The notes under the pieces are model-generated. The model had not been told where the DNA came from. It saw only the letters and a program-made list of their open reading frames with translations, and ran no database searches. The position numbers were made by a program, and so were the translations under genes. Shown here piece by piece: positions 43,573 to 53,013 of a DNA stretch of 64,000 nt (positions are counted from its first letter, which is position 1; each line of letters opens with the position of its first letter). Origin of the DNA: an uncultured bacterium (GTDB lineage: Bacteria > Cyanobacteriota > Vampirovibrionia > Gastranaerophilales > Gastranaerophilaceae); NCBI GenBank assembly GCA_949298985.1, contig CASFYV010000005.1, forward strand, positions 25,817 to 89,816. Direction: 5' to 3'.

Positions 43573-44472
43573 TTAGTCAGCATAACAAGCTAGAAATAAA
43601 TTGTTTCTAAGTTTATTAATTGCTCTCATTTCAGTTTGTCTTATACATTCTTTTGTTACGCCAAATAATTTTCCAATATCTTCAAGAGTAGTTTTTGCAA
43701 AATTTTCTAGTCCAAAACGCATTTTTATAACGGTTTGTTCTCTTTCTTTTAAAGTAGATACTACATTTGCAATTTCTTTTTTTAATTCTTCATATTCAAT
43801 ATTTTCTTCAACATTAGTATTTGTATCTTCTAAAACATCTGCAACTTTTAATTCACTGCCATTATTTGCATCAAAATTTCCTTCAATAGAAATAGTTGTT
43901 GTATATGCAGATAAATATGTGTCAATTTTTTCAGGTTCAATATCCATTTTTTCTGCAACGTCTTTATTGCTTACCTGACAGTTATAAGCTCTTTCCATTT
44001 CAGCTTTTACCTTTGAAAATTTTGATAAAGTTTCTTGTATATAAACAGGTATTTTCATACAGTAAGATTGTTCTGAAATAGCTTTGAACATCGCTTGTTT
44101 TATCCACCAAGTTGCATATGTAGAAAATCTATAACCTAGTTCAGGATTAAATTTTTCAACTGCTACCATTAAACCTAAATTACCTTCTTGAATTAAATCC
44201 ACAACAGGAATTTTAGATACGTGAATAGCTTTTCTTGCAATTGTATAAACTAATTTTAAATTTGCTTGTACTAATTTCTTTTTAGCATCCTTATCACCAG
44301 CTTTAATTTTTATTGTAATTTCTTTTTCTTCTTCAGCACTTAATGATGGATAGCTATTTGCTTTTTTTAAATATGCTCCTAATTCTTCTGAACTTGAAGT
44401 AATTGCAAGATATCCACTTTTAGCAGGATTTGTTGATGATACTTTTTTCATTTCAATCATTCTGTCTTTCAT
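43573..44472 (-). CDS. sigma-70 family RNA polymerase sigma factor (group 2-like)
   Basis: 299 residues, lacking region 1.1. Region 1.2 begins SSEELGAYLKKANSYPSLSAEEE. Region 2 is NLKLVYTIARK...DLIQEGNLGLMVAVEKFNPELGYRFSTYATWWIKQAM. Region 3 follows (about 150-195), and region 4 has LKEREQTVIKMRFGL and an HTH, TLEDIGKLFGVTKECIRQTEMRAINKLR. An alternative factor is likelier than the housekeeping one, given its small size. Two inverted repeats lie upstream. Confidence 0.88.
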   Translation of the reverse strand: MKDRMIEMKKVSSTNPAKSGYLAITSSSEELGAYLKKANSYPSLSAEEEKEITIKIKAGDKDAKKKLVQANLKLVYTIARKAIHVSKIPVVDLIQEGNLGLMVAVEKFNPELGYRFSTYATWWIKQAMFKAISEQSYCMKIPVYIQETLSKFSKVKAEMERAYNCQVSNKDVAEKMDIEPEKIDTYLSAYTTTISIEGNFDANNGSELKVADVLEDTNTNVEENIEYEELKKEIANVVSTLKEREQTVIKMRFGLENFAKTTLEDIGKLFGVTKECIRQTEMRAINKLRNNLFLACYAD

Positions 44473-44702
44473 ACTGTTAAACTCCTATATTAAATTTTGC
44501 ACTAAAAATACACCTCAAATAAAAGTCTTATATTTGACTTACACTTCATTTGGGATAAATTTTGAGATAAACCTTGGATTTTTAAAAAACGAAATAACAC
44601 ATTTCTTATATACTCAATATATATCATGAGTATATAAACTTCAACCCTTTTGTAAAGAAATATTACAAAAAAGTAGCTGTTTTTTAGATATTGTTACATT
44701 TC
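44473..44702. other. sigma factor upstream region with inverted repeats
   Basis: 230 bases without a gene between the patatin stop and the sigma factor start. ATATACTCA / TGAGTATAT with a 10-base spacer (44608-44635) and TTTTGTAA / TTACAAAA with a 7-base spacer (44648-44670) are visible. The second is made of two HLR1-like half-sites in inverted order. Confidence 0.45.
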
Positions 44703-45878
44703 TTAATTATTTTGTAAGAATAATTTTAAATCTGTAATCCTTGTATCTACTGTCGTTATAGTATCTTTCATTATTGCTTCTAATCTTTTCGCACCTTTAA
44801 AACAATTATGAAAAAATAAAATTGTGTATGTCGATTTTATAAGGTCATTTTTTAGAGCTACCAATTTTTGGTAAATAATTGGATCAATAATTTCTTTATT
44901 TTCACAAAGAAGCGTGAATATATCTCCAAACCACCATTGTACTTCTTCTACATTATTAGATTTTAGCCCTTTTAAAGCTTTTTTTAGGTATGTTGAAATT
45001 CTTGGATAAATATCTAATAGGTTTTGTTTTTTATTTGGAAGTGTAGTTTTGAAATAATCCATTGTTTTTTTATACCCAATATCAATGAGTTTTCGTCTTT
45101 CTTCTTTATTCAAATTAAAATCTGCAAAAAATACATCACCGGTGTTAATATTTATATAATCATATCTATCATTTTGTCCATAAAGTTCTGTAACAAAATC
45201 AGTCGCAACGTCAGTAACACAACTGTAAATGGTGTTTATAAACGAAATCGGATTTCTGTTATCTTCGCTATAAGCTCCTTCTAATCTAAATTCTAGGATT
45301 CTACTTTCAGAATTTTTTAAAGAATTTGACAATCTCCACATTGGAGATGCTTTTTGTAAATCTCCATCTACCAGATAGGAGTCATTGTATTTATAAGGTG
45401 CCATAAAGCCTGGCATTGTAGAAGATATTTTTATAGCTTGAGCTATTTCAAAATCAGGAGTTGTTTCTATTGAAAACTCTTGATTTTTAAATTTTTTTAT
45501 ATCAGTTGTGATGATTACAAGTTTTTTTTCTAAATCTTTAAAAGTAGCTTTTCTACCTTTTAGATTAGGAATTTTTTTTGAAATAAGTTCATTAAGCCAA
45601 TCTTGAAAAATTTCACCTTTACTTAGGGCAAAATCTTTTCCTATTCCTAAATGAATATCTCTAAAGAGTTCAAAGTTAACTTTTATAAATAAGTTTTCTA
45701 ATTCATAAGATTTATATCCACAAGCAAGAAGTGTTGCAAAAATAGAACCTACAGATGAACCTCCGATTATATCATATTCAATATTGAGTTCTTCTAGTGC
45801 TCTAATTGTACCAATGTAAGCCATTCCTCGAATAGCTCCTCCTCCTAGTAAACAAGTGTATTTTAGTGGATTTGTCAT
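44703..45878 (-). CDS. patatin-like phospholipase
   Basis: 391 residues. Patatin domain: oxyanion loop GGGAIRGMAYIG, nucleophile elbow GGSSVGS (GxSxG), and DGD in YLVDGDLQKAS with the catalytic Asp. Probably hydrolyses membrane lipids or acyl esters. A C-terminal region (about 270-391) of helices has no recognised domain. No signal peptide. It overlaps the upstream membrane-protein gene by four bases (ATGA). Confidence 0.88.
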   Translation of the reverse strand: MTNPLKYTCLLGGGAIRGMAYIGTIRALEELNIEYDIIGGSSVGSIFATLLACGYKSYELENLFIKVNFELFRDIHLGIGKDFALSKGEIFQDWLNELISKKIPNLKGRKATFKDLEKKLVIITTDIKKFKNQEFSIETTPDFEIAQAIKISSTMPGFMAPYKYNDSYLVDGDLQKASPMWRLSNSLKNSESRILEFRLEGAYSEDNRNPISFINTIYSCVTDVATDFVTELYGQNDRYDYININTGDVFFADFNLNKEERRKLIDIGYKKTMDYFKTTLPNKKQNLLDIYPRISTYLKKALKGLKSNNVEEVQWWFGDIFTLLCENKEIIDPIIYQKLVALKNDLIKSTYTILFFHNCFKGAKRLEAIMKDTITTVDTRITDLKLFLQNN

Positions 45879-47365
45879 TTGAAGCTCCTATGATTAAATA
45901 TTGTTTTTTTATAATAATCTAAATCTTTATTTGGGTTTAAATAATTATTTTTTACATTTTCTTTTTTTACGAAAATACCACATTTTAAGCCTGTATATAT
46001 TTCTCTCCATTCATTATTTGTTTTTAAAAATTCATATACAGGAATTGTTTTATTAATCATTAATATTTCTGTTGGATATTTTTTTAATACATTATCCCAA
46101 TTTTTTTCAACTAATTCAAAATATTTTAAGTTTAAAAATTCTTCATTGTTATAAACTTCTTCATACCTTCCATCCATATATATTAAATTATTTGGATATA
46201 ATTTATATGACACAAAACTGCCAAAACCAAACGAAGTTAATAAATTGCCCTTAATATCATTAATTTTTAAAAATTCAACTTCTGTAATTGGATACTTACC
46301 AATACTAACTCGTGGATATGTAGGAGAAAAAAGAGGTATTGTTAAGGTTAAAATCAAGATTACTAAATACAAACTTTTTTCAATTTTCTTTAAAATAGAT
46401 TTAAGTTTAATAAATAACGAAAAAATTTCATTGTAACAAAGTGCACAAACTGTAATTAATGCAATAGATAACAATTTTACATGCAAAAATCCTAAGATAA
46501 GAGTTACTAAAAGTACAATTATTTTTGTAATATTCAACTTTTTATTAAAAAAGCCTAAAAATACCCCAATCAATATAAAAATACTAGTTGGTAAATAATG
46601 AATCATATGATATCTAGCCCAAACAGGCCACCACTCTATTACATATTTTCTCTGCATAGTTGTTGCTGAAAATAAGAAGTTTAAATATTTGTAACCATAT
46701 GGATTTATAACAAGTAATGGAGTTGATATTAGAAGTACAAGAAAATATTTTTTCCAATCTTTTTTTTCAATTATTGCTCCAATAAAATACATAAAAATCA
46801 AACCTAAACCTGAAACAACTCCTCCATGTAAATTATTCCATATTATAGTTAAAAAAGGTATGAGCCATAAAAGATTAGATTTTTGACTTGTTCTAGTCTT
46901 TTCTAAAATATACAGAAATAAACTAAAGAAGAAAAAACTAAACATTTGACATCTTATAAGTTGAGTATTTAGCTTATAAAACAAAATTAAAAAAATTGTC
47001 GTAAAAATTAAAGAGTTTGGGAAGGTGTGCTTTTGAAGTTTTTGAGTCTTGAGGATAAAAAATGTTGTAAAAAACATTAATATAGATTGTAAAAGAATAA
47101 TTCCCAAAGCTCCGAAATATTTTAATACAAAATAAAAAACTACTCCAGAACCCCATTCGTGATCATACCAATTATGCGTAGGAGTATAAGATAAAAAATC
47201 TTTAAAAGGAAGTATATTATATTCTAAAAATCGTTCACCGACAATTAGCCTTGCAAATAAGTCATAATCATAATTAGTTGATAAACAACTAAGAAAGAGG
47301 CATAACAAGAATGTCACTAAAAAAAATAACAAGTATTTCTTATTAATCATCAAAAATTTACACAT
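45875..47365 (-). CDS. polytopic membrane protein, GT-C-like, function unknown
   Basis: 496 residues, about 10-11 hydrophobic segments then a soluble C-terminal domain of about 150 residues. The first outside loop (YDYDLFARLIVGERFLEYN, then TPTHNWYDHEWGSG) has a D/E-rich pattern seen in membrane glycosyltransferases of GT-C fold, but I cannot place it in a named family. GAGGAG precedes the ATG. It is translated with the patatin gene. Confidence 0.65.
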   Translation of the reverse strand: MCKFLMINKKYLLFFLVTFLLCLFLSCLSTNYDYDLFARLIVGERFLEYNILPFKDFLSYTPTHNWYDHEWGSGVVFYFVLKYFGALGIILLQSILMFFTTFFILKTQKLQKHTFPNSLIFTTIFLILFYKLNTQLIRCQMFSFFFFSLFLYILEKTRTSQKSNLLWLIPFLTIIWNNLHGGVVSGLGLIFMYFIGAIIEKKDWKKYFLVLLISTPLLVINPYGYKYLNFLFSATTMQRKYVIEWWPVWARYHMIHYLPTSIFILIGVFLGFFNKKLNITKIIVLLVTLILGFLHVKLLSIALITVCALCYNEIFSLFIKLKSILKKIEKSLYLVILILTLTIPLFSPTYPRVSIGKYPITEVEFLKINDIKGNLLTSFGFGSFVSYKLYPNNLIYMDGRYEEVYNNEEFLNLKYFELVEKNWDNVLKKYPTEILMINKTIPVYEFLKTNNEWREIYTGLKCGIFVKKENVKNNYLNPNKDLDYYKKTIFNHRSFK

Positions 47366-47444
47366 AATCTCCTCTTATAAAAAATATATTACTATAAAAT
47401 CTAAAATTGTGATAGAATTAATTTATAATAAAAGGGGGAAGTTT

Positions 47445-48686
47445 ATGGGATTAACTTTAGTAGAAAAAATTATTTCTGAACATGCAGGGAAACAAGTTCA
47501 TGCCGGAGAATTGGTTATTTCGAAGGTAGATGTTACTGCTGTTCAAGATGGAACAGGACCTTTAACAGTTCAAGAATTTAAGAAAATTGGTAAAGAAAAG
47601 TTATATAATCCCGAAAGAACTATATTATTCATTGACCATGCTTCTCCAAGTCCAAGAAAAGAATTATCAAATACACATATAGTATTAAGGGATTTTCATA
47701 AAGAGTATGGAGCTGTTTTATCTGATGTTGGTGCAGGAGTTTGTCACCAAAGATTAATTGAGACTTATGTAAACCCTGGAGAGATTTTAGTAGGTGCTGA
47801 TTCTCACACATGTACTTCTGGAGCGTTAGGAGCTTTTGCGACTGGAATGGGCTCTACTGATGTAGCCGTAGCTATGGCTTTGGGTAAAACTTGGCTAAAA
47901 GTTCCTGCTACTTTCAAAATTATTGTTAATGGAAAATTTAGAGAAGGAATTTGTTCTAAAGACTTAATGTTACATTTGATTGGAATGATTGGAGCTGATG
48001 GAGCTACATACAAAGCTTTAGAATTTACCGGTGAAACTATAGAAAATATGTCTATGTCTGAAAGATTTACATTAGCTAATATGGCTGTAGAGGCTGGGGC
48101 TAAATGTGGGTTATTTGTTGCAGATGATAAAACTAAAGCATTTTTAAAAGAACGTGGAAGAGAGGATAAATTTAGACAAATTCTTCCTGATAAAGATGCT
48201 ATTTATGAAAGAATTATTGAAATAAAAGCTGAAGATATTAAACATACAGTTTCTTGCCCTCATACTGTTGATAATACAAAAACTGTTGATGAATTGAAAG
48301 ATATTAAAGTAAATCAAGTTTTTGTTGGGACTTGTACTAATGGCAGAATTGAAGATTTAAGGATTGTTGCTAAAATTTTAGAAGGAAAAACAGTGAATCC
48401 TGATGTTAGAATGTTAATTTCTCCAGCATCTAAAGATGTATTTAAACAAGCTTTAAAAGAAGGGTTAATTGATATTTTTGTGGAAGCCAATGCTGCGATA
48501 TTAGCTCCCGGTTGTGGTCCTTGTGTTGGTGTTCATGCCGGAATTTTAGGTGATGGAGAAGTTTGCCTTGCAACACAAAATAGAAATTTCCAGGGTAGAA
48601 TGGGTAATACTAAAGGGTTTATTTATTTAGCTTCTCCTTATGTAGCTGCTTATACGGCTTTAAATGGTTATATTTCTGCAAAGTAG
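47445..48686 (+). CDS. leuC: 3-isopropylmalate dehydratase large subunit
   Basis: 413 residues. [4Fe-4S] hydrolyase that isomerises isopropylmalate in leucine synthesis. The cluster cysteines are in GADSHTCTSGALG, VGTCTNGRIEDL and APGCGPCVGVHAG. The short form (about 420 residues) also includes homoaconitase-type enzymes. I start at ATG 47445, with AAGGGGGAAG upstream, not at a 36-base longer frame. leuD does not follow. Confidence 0.9.
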   Translation: MGLTLVEKIISEHAGKQVHAGELVISKVDVTAVQDGTGPLTVQEFKKIGKEKLYNPERTILFIDHASPSPRKELSNTHIVLRDFHKEYGAVLSDVGAGVCHQRLIETYVNPGEILVGADSHTCTSGALGAFATGMGSTDVAVAMALGKTWLKVPATFKIIVNGKFREGICSKDLMLHLIGMIGADGATYKALEFTGETIENMSMSERFTLANMAVEAGAKCGLFVADDKTKAFLKERGREDKFRQILPDKDAIYERIIEIKAEDIKHTVSCPHTVDNTKTVDELKDIKVNQVFVGTCTNGRIEDLRIVAKILEGKTVNPDVRMLISPASKDVFKQALKEGLIDIFVEANAAILAPGCGPCVGVHAGILGDGEVCLATQNRNFQGRMGNTKGFIYLASPYVAAYTALNGYISAK

Positions 48687-48699
48687 GAGGTATCTTTTA

Positions 48700-49185
48700 A
48701 TGAATTTATTATTACTAAAACAATTATCAATATTAAGTGCTTTTGCAGGTGCAATTTTGGGCTTTATTACTGTAATTCCGTATTTAAGTTTCATAAGCTT
48801 TATGATTTTAATTCTATGCTTATCAGCTTTTGTTTTAGCTTATTTAAAACAAAACGATTTAATTGGTATTATAAGTATAAGAGAAGGATGTATTTTTGGT
48901 GCAGTAATTGGATTTGTTTCTTTTATTGCATTTTCAGTTGTTTATACTCCTATAAGTATGCTTTTAGGTTGGTTAATTCCTGCTTATACACAAGGTTTTT
49001 TAAGATTTTTCCTGACTAGTTTTGGTTCCTTTGTTGTAATGATTTTATTAATCATTCTTATGGCTGGAATCAGTGCATTATTTAACGGTTTTGCAGGACT
49101 TGTTACAGCATATGTTTATGAACTTATTACTGGTATAAAAAAAGAAAATAATCAAAATTCAAGTGTAGATTTCGAAATTAAATAG
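48700..49185 (+). CDS. integral membrane protein of unknown function
   Basis: 161 residues, four to five hydrophobic segments covering most of the length. No recognised family; small and repeat-free, with a polar C-terminus (KKENNQNSSVDFEIK). AGGAGG precedes the ATG. It lies 13 bases after leuC and 12 before mtnA in one operon. Confidence 0.65.
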   Translation: MNLLLLKQLSILSAFAGAILGFITVIPYLSFISFMILILCLSAFVLAYLKQNDLIGIISIREGCIFGAVIGFVSFIAFSVVYTPISMLLGWLIPAYTQGFLRFFLTSFGSFVVMILLIILMAGISALFNGFAGLVTAYVYELITGIKKENNQNSSVDFEIK

Positions 49186-49197
49186 GAAAGGTTTAAG

Positions 49198-50250
49198 ATG
49201 GAATTTAAGTCTAAAATTAAAACAATAGAATGGGTAGATACATATTCTAAAATGGTAGATCAAACGGTTATTCCGTATGAATATAAATTTATTAACATTA
49301 CATCAGGTGATGAAATGTTTAATGCAATACGAGATATGATAGTTAGGGGAGCTCCTGCTATTGGTATTGCAGGGGCACATGGTGTTATTTTATACGCTCA
49401 AGAACTTGCAAAACAAAACTTATCAAGAGAAGATTTTATTTCAAAATTGATAGAAAAAGCTGAATATATGAAAACATCTCGTCCAACAGCTGTAAATTTA
49501 ATGTGGGCTTGTCAAAAACAGATTGAAGTTATTAAAAGTTCAAAATCTGATATTAAAGGAATTATCGAAGAACTTAAAACTAATGGTATAAAATTAGAAA
49601 ATGAAGATATAGAGATTAATAAAAAAATTGGTGATTATGGAGCCGAAGTAGTTCCTAAAGGAGCAACAATTCTTACTCATTGTAATGCAGGTGCTCTTGC
49701 AACAGTTGGTTATGGTACAGCTTTAGGGGTTGTTCGTTCTGCTTTTGCAAAAGATAATACTATCCAAGTTTTTGCTGATGAAACAAGACCTAGACAACAA
49801 GGTGCAAGAATTACTACTTTTGAGCTTGCAATGGATGGGATTCCAGTTACCTTAATTACAGATGGAATGTGTTCATATTTTATGAAAAAAGGCATGATTG
49901 ATATGGTCGTAGTAGGTGCAGATAGAATTGCCGCAAATGGTGATACTGCAAATAAAATTGGAACTTATACTGTAGCTATAGCAGCTAAATATCATAATAT
50001 TCCTTTCTATGTAGCAGCTCCTCTTTCTACGATTGATATTTCAATTAAATCAGGAGATGAAATTCCTATTGAAGAACGTTCTAGAGAAGAGGTTGCTCAT
50101 ATTAACGGAAAACCAGTATGTGCTTTAGAAGGAGTAAATATTATAAACCCTGGTTTTGATGTTACTCCTAATGAATTAATTTCTGGAATTATTACAGAAA
50201 AAGGTATTCTTAGACCAAATTATACAGAATCAATTAAAAATTTGTTTTAA
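49198..50250 (+). CDS. mtnA: S-methyl-5-thioribose-1-phosphate isomerase
   Basis: 350 residues. Methionine salvage: converts methylthioribose-1-phosphate to the ribulose form. Motifs: MIVRGAPAIGIAGAHG, SRPTAVNLMWA, ILTHCNAGALATVGYGTALGV, VFADETRPRQQGARIT, and VGADRIAANGDTANKIGTY with the catalytic Cys and Asp. GGAAAGG precedes the ATG. No other mtn gene is in the window. Confidence 0.95.
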   Translation: MEFKSKIKTIEWVDTYSKMVDQTVIPYEYKFINITSGDEMFNAIRDMIVRGAPAIGIAGAHGVILYAQELAKQNLSREDFISKLIEKAEYMKTSRPTAVNLMWACQKQIEVIKSSKSDIKGIIEELKTNGIKLENEDIEINKKIGDYGAEVVPKGATILTHCNAGALATVGYGTALGVVRSAFAKDNTIQVFADETRPRQQGARITTFELAMDGIPVTLITDGMCSYFMKKGMIDMVVVGADRIAANGDTANKIGTYTVAIAAKYHNIPFYVAAPLSTIDISIKSGDEIPIEERSREEVAHINGKPVCALEGVNIINPGFDVTPNELISGIITEKGILRPNYTESIKNLF

Positions 50251-50271
50251 CTGATTTCGTTTTGAAGACTT

Positions 50272-50303
50272 AAAAATCCCTAAACTTTATTTGGGGATTT
50301 TTT
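50272..50303. terminator. terminator between mtnA and pdxA
   Basis: AAAAATCCC / GGGGATTTTTT hairpin with T tract; its far edge touches the pdxA stop. Confidence 0.75.
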
Positions 50304-51241
50304 TAATACAAACAATATTTTATAGCTTCAATCATAGATTCAGGATTTGCTATATTTTTTCCTGCTATATCAAAAGCTGTTCCATGGCTAGGAGAAGTTC
50401 TTATTATATCTAAACCTATTGTCATATTGACAGTTTTTTCTGATGCGACTGATTTTATTGGAATTAAACCTTGATCGTGATAACAAGCAATATAGCAATC
50501 ATAAGGTTGCTTTTCGCCTTTTATATAATTTTGAATAGCCTTTATAAATAAAGTATCTGCAGGTAATGGATTAGTAATATTTATACCTCTATTTCTAACT
50601 GCTTCTATTGCGGGAATAAATATTTTTTCTTCTTCATCTCCGATTAAACCGTTTTCTCCTGCATGTGGATTTAAAGAGCATAGTGCAAAAGATGGCTTTT
50701 TTATGAATAATTTATTTTGAAAATAATTTCTTAAACGTTCTGTTTTTTCTATAATTTTAGATTTTGTTATATTTTTTGAAACATCTTTTAAAGCACAATG
50801 CCTTGTTAATAATAAAACTCTAAAATCTTTTGACACAAACAACATTTCTGCTTTTTGCCCATTTTGAGCTAGAAAATATTCTAAAACTTCGGTTTGACCA
50901 TTAAATTTATGACCAGATAAATTCATTGCTTCTTTTGAAGTTGGAGCTGTGACAATGAATTTCGGTTTAATCTCACAAGCTTTTTCTATAAGTTTAAATG
51001 AAAAATCGCCCGCTTCTGGTGAAATCTCTCCTGGTATTATTTGTTTATTATAATCAATTTCAATTACTTCATAATTGTTGTTTAATTTTCCGTATGTATT
51101 AAGAACTTTTTTATTGGATATAATAACAATATCTTTTGAGGGAAGATTTAGCAAATTTAAGGCTTTAATTGTAATCTCAGCACCTATTCCGTTTGGATCC
51201 CCTGTTGTAATTGCAATTTTATTAGAATACTTATTGTTCAT
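50303..51241 (-). CDS. PdxA/PdxA2-type 4-phospho-hydroxythreonine/threonate dehydrogenase
   Basis: 312 residues. NAD-dependent dehydrogenase. Blocks: TTGDPNGIGAEIT, VTAPTSKEAMNLSGHKFNGQTE, LNPHAGENGLIGDEE, ACYHDQGLIPIKS and RTSPSHGTAFDIAG; metal-binding His residues are all present. It could be PdxA (vitamin B6) or PdxA2, which oxidises 4-phospho-threonate in D-threonate/D-erythronate breakdown. Its overlap with a DUF1537 kinase gene favours PdxA2. Confidence 0.85.
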   Translation of the reverse strand: MNNKYSNKIAITTGDPNGIGAEITIKALNLLNLPSKDIVIISNKKVLNTYGKLNNNYEVIEIDYNKQIIPGEISPEAGDFSFKLIEKACEIKPKFIVTAPTSKEAMNLSGHKFNGQTEVLEYFLAQNGQKAEMLFVSKDFRVLLLTRHCALKDVSKNITKSKIIEKTERLRNYFQNKLFIKKPSFALCSLNPHAGENGLIGDEEEKIFIPAIEAVRNRGINITNPLPADTLFIKAIQNYIKGEKQPYDCYIACYHDQGLIPIKSVASEKTVNMTIGLDIIRTSPSHGTAFDIAGKNIANPESMIEAIKYCLY

Positions 51242-52538
51242 GATTTTCTAAATAATTTAAAATTTCTATTAAAGTTTTTGTATTACCTAAATTTCCTGAC
51301 TTAGTAATTATCCATCTTTTATTATTATCATAACAAAGTGATATAGCAGGAGCAACCTCATCTGTTAATTTTAATTCATTGGAATTAATCGCTTTGCAAC
51401 ATTTATAGGAAGTTTCACCTCCTAGTGTTATTAATATAACATTTATTTGCTCTAAAACTTTTTTCGTTAATTCAGATAAATAATCTGTAATCATAAAAGA
51501 AAGTTTTTCTTTTGTAAGTTCAGCATTTAAAGAATCATCTGAAAACCCATCAAAATTTGTTATCAAATGAGAAGTGTGAACAACAACAGTTACCCCACTT
51601 TTTAAATTCGTTAAAATTCTTTCTATTAACTCTTCATTAACTCCTGAAAGAATATCTTTAGTATCAAGTGGAATTATATTTACATTATCAAAATCATCAG
51701 ATTGTTCTAATTTGTCAATTTGTTCAGCAGAAATTTTTGTTGCAGAACCGGATACAATAAATTTCGGTAATTTTTCAAGTTTTATAGAATCTTTTTCTTT
51801 TTCAATACCAGCTAACCAATATTTAGAAAGAGCATTCGCAGCAGCAGCCGTGCCGGTTGGTAAAAGCTTCTTATCACTTTTATTTATTGCTAAAGCAATT
51901 TGTTCTATATCAGTTATCGAAGCTGAATCAAGTATAATAAGCTTTTTACCGTTATTAATTAATTCATTCATTCTAATTAATATTGGTCCCGCTCCATTCA
52001 TAACGGTTTTTAAATCAATTGTGCCAATTAATTCTTTTTGTTTATCTTCTAATTGAGAAGCTAATAAAGATGGAATATGTGATTCTAAAATCGGAGAGTG
52101 AGGATCCATAGCAATTTCTGTTCTACCAATAGGTATTCCCTTTAATAGGTGATATCCTCCTACAGTAATACGCCCTTCTTGTGGGAAAGCTGGTATTATT
52201 ATAGCCGCATCATAATCCAATAATTCCAACATTGTAAGAGTTTCAATTGCCATATGTCCTCTTAATGTAGAATCAATTTTTTTATAGTAATAGTCAAACG
52301 AAAAATTTTCAGTAAAAAATTTTACAGCCTTTTCAACTTTAGATACAGCATCCCATTGTTCTACATTTCTTGATTCAGTTGAAACAGCACAAACCTCTGT
52401 TTCATCTTTGTTTAAAATTGGGCTATTGCAATCAAGTATTATTTTAGTATTAGCCCCTTTCAAATGGAACTGAAGAGCGGTGTCATTTGCTCCGGTTAAA
52501 TCATCAGCGACTATTCCTACTATATCAGATAATATCAT
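51231..52538 (-). CDS. four-carbon acid sugar kinase family (DUF1537)
   Basis: 435 residues. N-terminal domain: VGIVADDLTGANDTALQFHLKG; KKIDSTLRGHMAIE; IIPAFPQEGRITVGGYHL. The C-terminal nucleotide-binding domain includes KFIVSGSATKIS and a late LITLGGETSYKCC. Family members phosphorylate D-threonate, D-erythronate and similar acids. The gene shares one base with ssb and overlaps the dehydrogenase gene, making an ssb-kinase-dehydrogenase unit. Confidence 0.88.
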   Translation of the reverse strand: MILSDIVGIVADDLTGANDTALQFHLKGANTKIILDCNSPILNKDETEVCAVSTESRNVEQWDAVSKVEKAVKFFTENFSFDYYYKKIDSTLRGHMAIETLTMLELLDYDAAIIIPAFPQEGRITVGGYHLLKGIPIGRTEIAMDPHSPILESHIPSLLASQLEDKQKELIGTIDLKTVMNGAGPILIRMNELINNGKKLIILDSASITDIEQIALAINKSDKKLLPTGTAAAANALSKYWLAGIEKEKDSIKLEKLPKFIVSGSATKISAEQIDKLEQSDDFDNVNIIPLDTKDILSGVNEELIERILTNLKSGVTVVVHTSHLITNFDGFSDDSLNAELTKEKLSFMITDYLSELTKKVLEQINVILITLGGETSYKCCKAINSNELKLTDEVAPAISLCYDNNKRWIITKSGNLGNTKTLIEILNYLENHEQ

Positions 52539-52864
52539 TACTCAGCGTCTCTTTTTGAACCTAATAATCTAACATTATTTGCTACAATTAAGAATCTTTC
52601 TCTTTCTTCCCCCGTTTGATCAGTCCACTTGCTAATTGAAATTCTACCATCAACAACAACCTGACGTCCTTTTTTGATATATTCACCTGCAAATTCTGCT
52701 TGTTTATCCCAAACTTCTATATTATACCAATCTGTTACTTCTTCTTTAGTTTTTGAATCCCATCTGTTTACTGCTAAAGAAAAATTTGTCTTTACTTTTC
52801 CTGACTCAAAATATTTTATCTCAGCATCCTGCCCTGCACGTCCTATTATTGTTGCTGTATTCAT
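52538..52864 (-). CDS. ssb: single-stranded DNA-binding protein
   Basis: 108 residues. OB fold: MNTATIIGRAGQDAEIKYFESGKVKTNFSLAVNR, then WYNIEVWDKQAEFAGEYIKKGRQVVVDGRI. It ends just after the fold, lacking the Gly/Gln-rich linker and acidic DDDIPF tip of typical SSBs. It may be a secondary SSB or an unusual main one. AGGAG precedes the ATG. The stop and the kinase start share a base (TAATG). Confidence 0.9.
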   Translation of the reverse strand: MNTATIIGRAGQDAEIKYFESGKVKTNFSLAVNRWDSKTKEEVTDWYNIEVWDKQAEFAGEYIKKGRQVVVDGRISISKWTDQTGEERERFLIVANNVRLLGSKRDAE

Positions 52865-53013
52865 TAAACTTCTCCTATAATTTCTTTTAATTAATTATAG
52901 CATATAAACATAGCAGTTTAATTTCTATTAATAAATGTAAACATTTTTATATACTTTAACAAAAAAATTTATTATTAGTTTTATGATGAATTATGTAGCA
53001 TGGGAGAATGTGT

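Noticed and set aside
43302..43583. Two short opposing frames in the GC-rich element
   Set aside because: Both are produced by the palindromic structure; neither has a ribosome-binding site or a protein-like composition.
52930..52950. AAATGT-AA-ACATTT palindrome near ssb as an HLR1 site
   Set aside because: It is one half-site in an inverted arrangement; the second repeat at the right spacing is missing.
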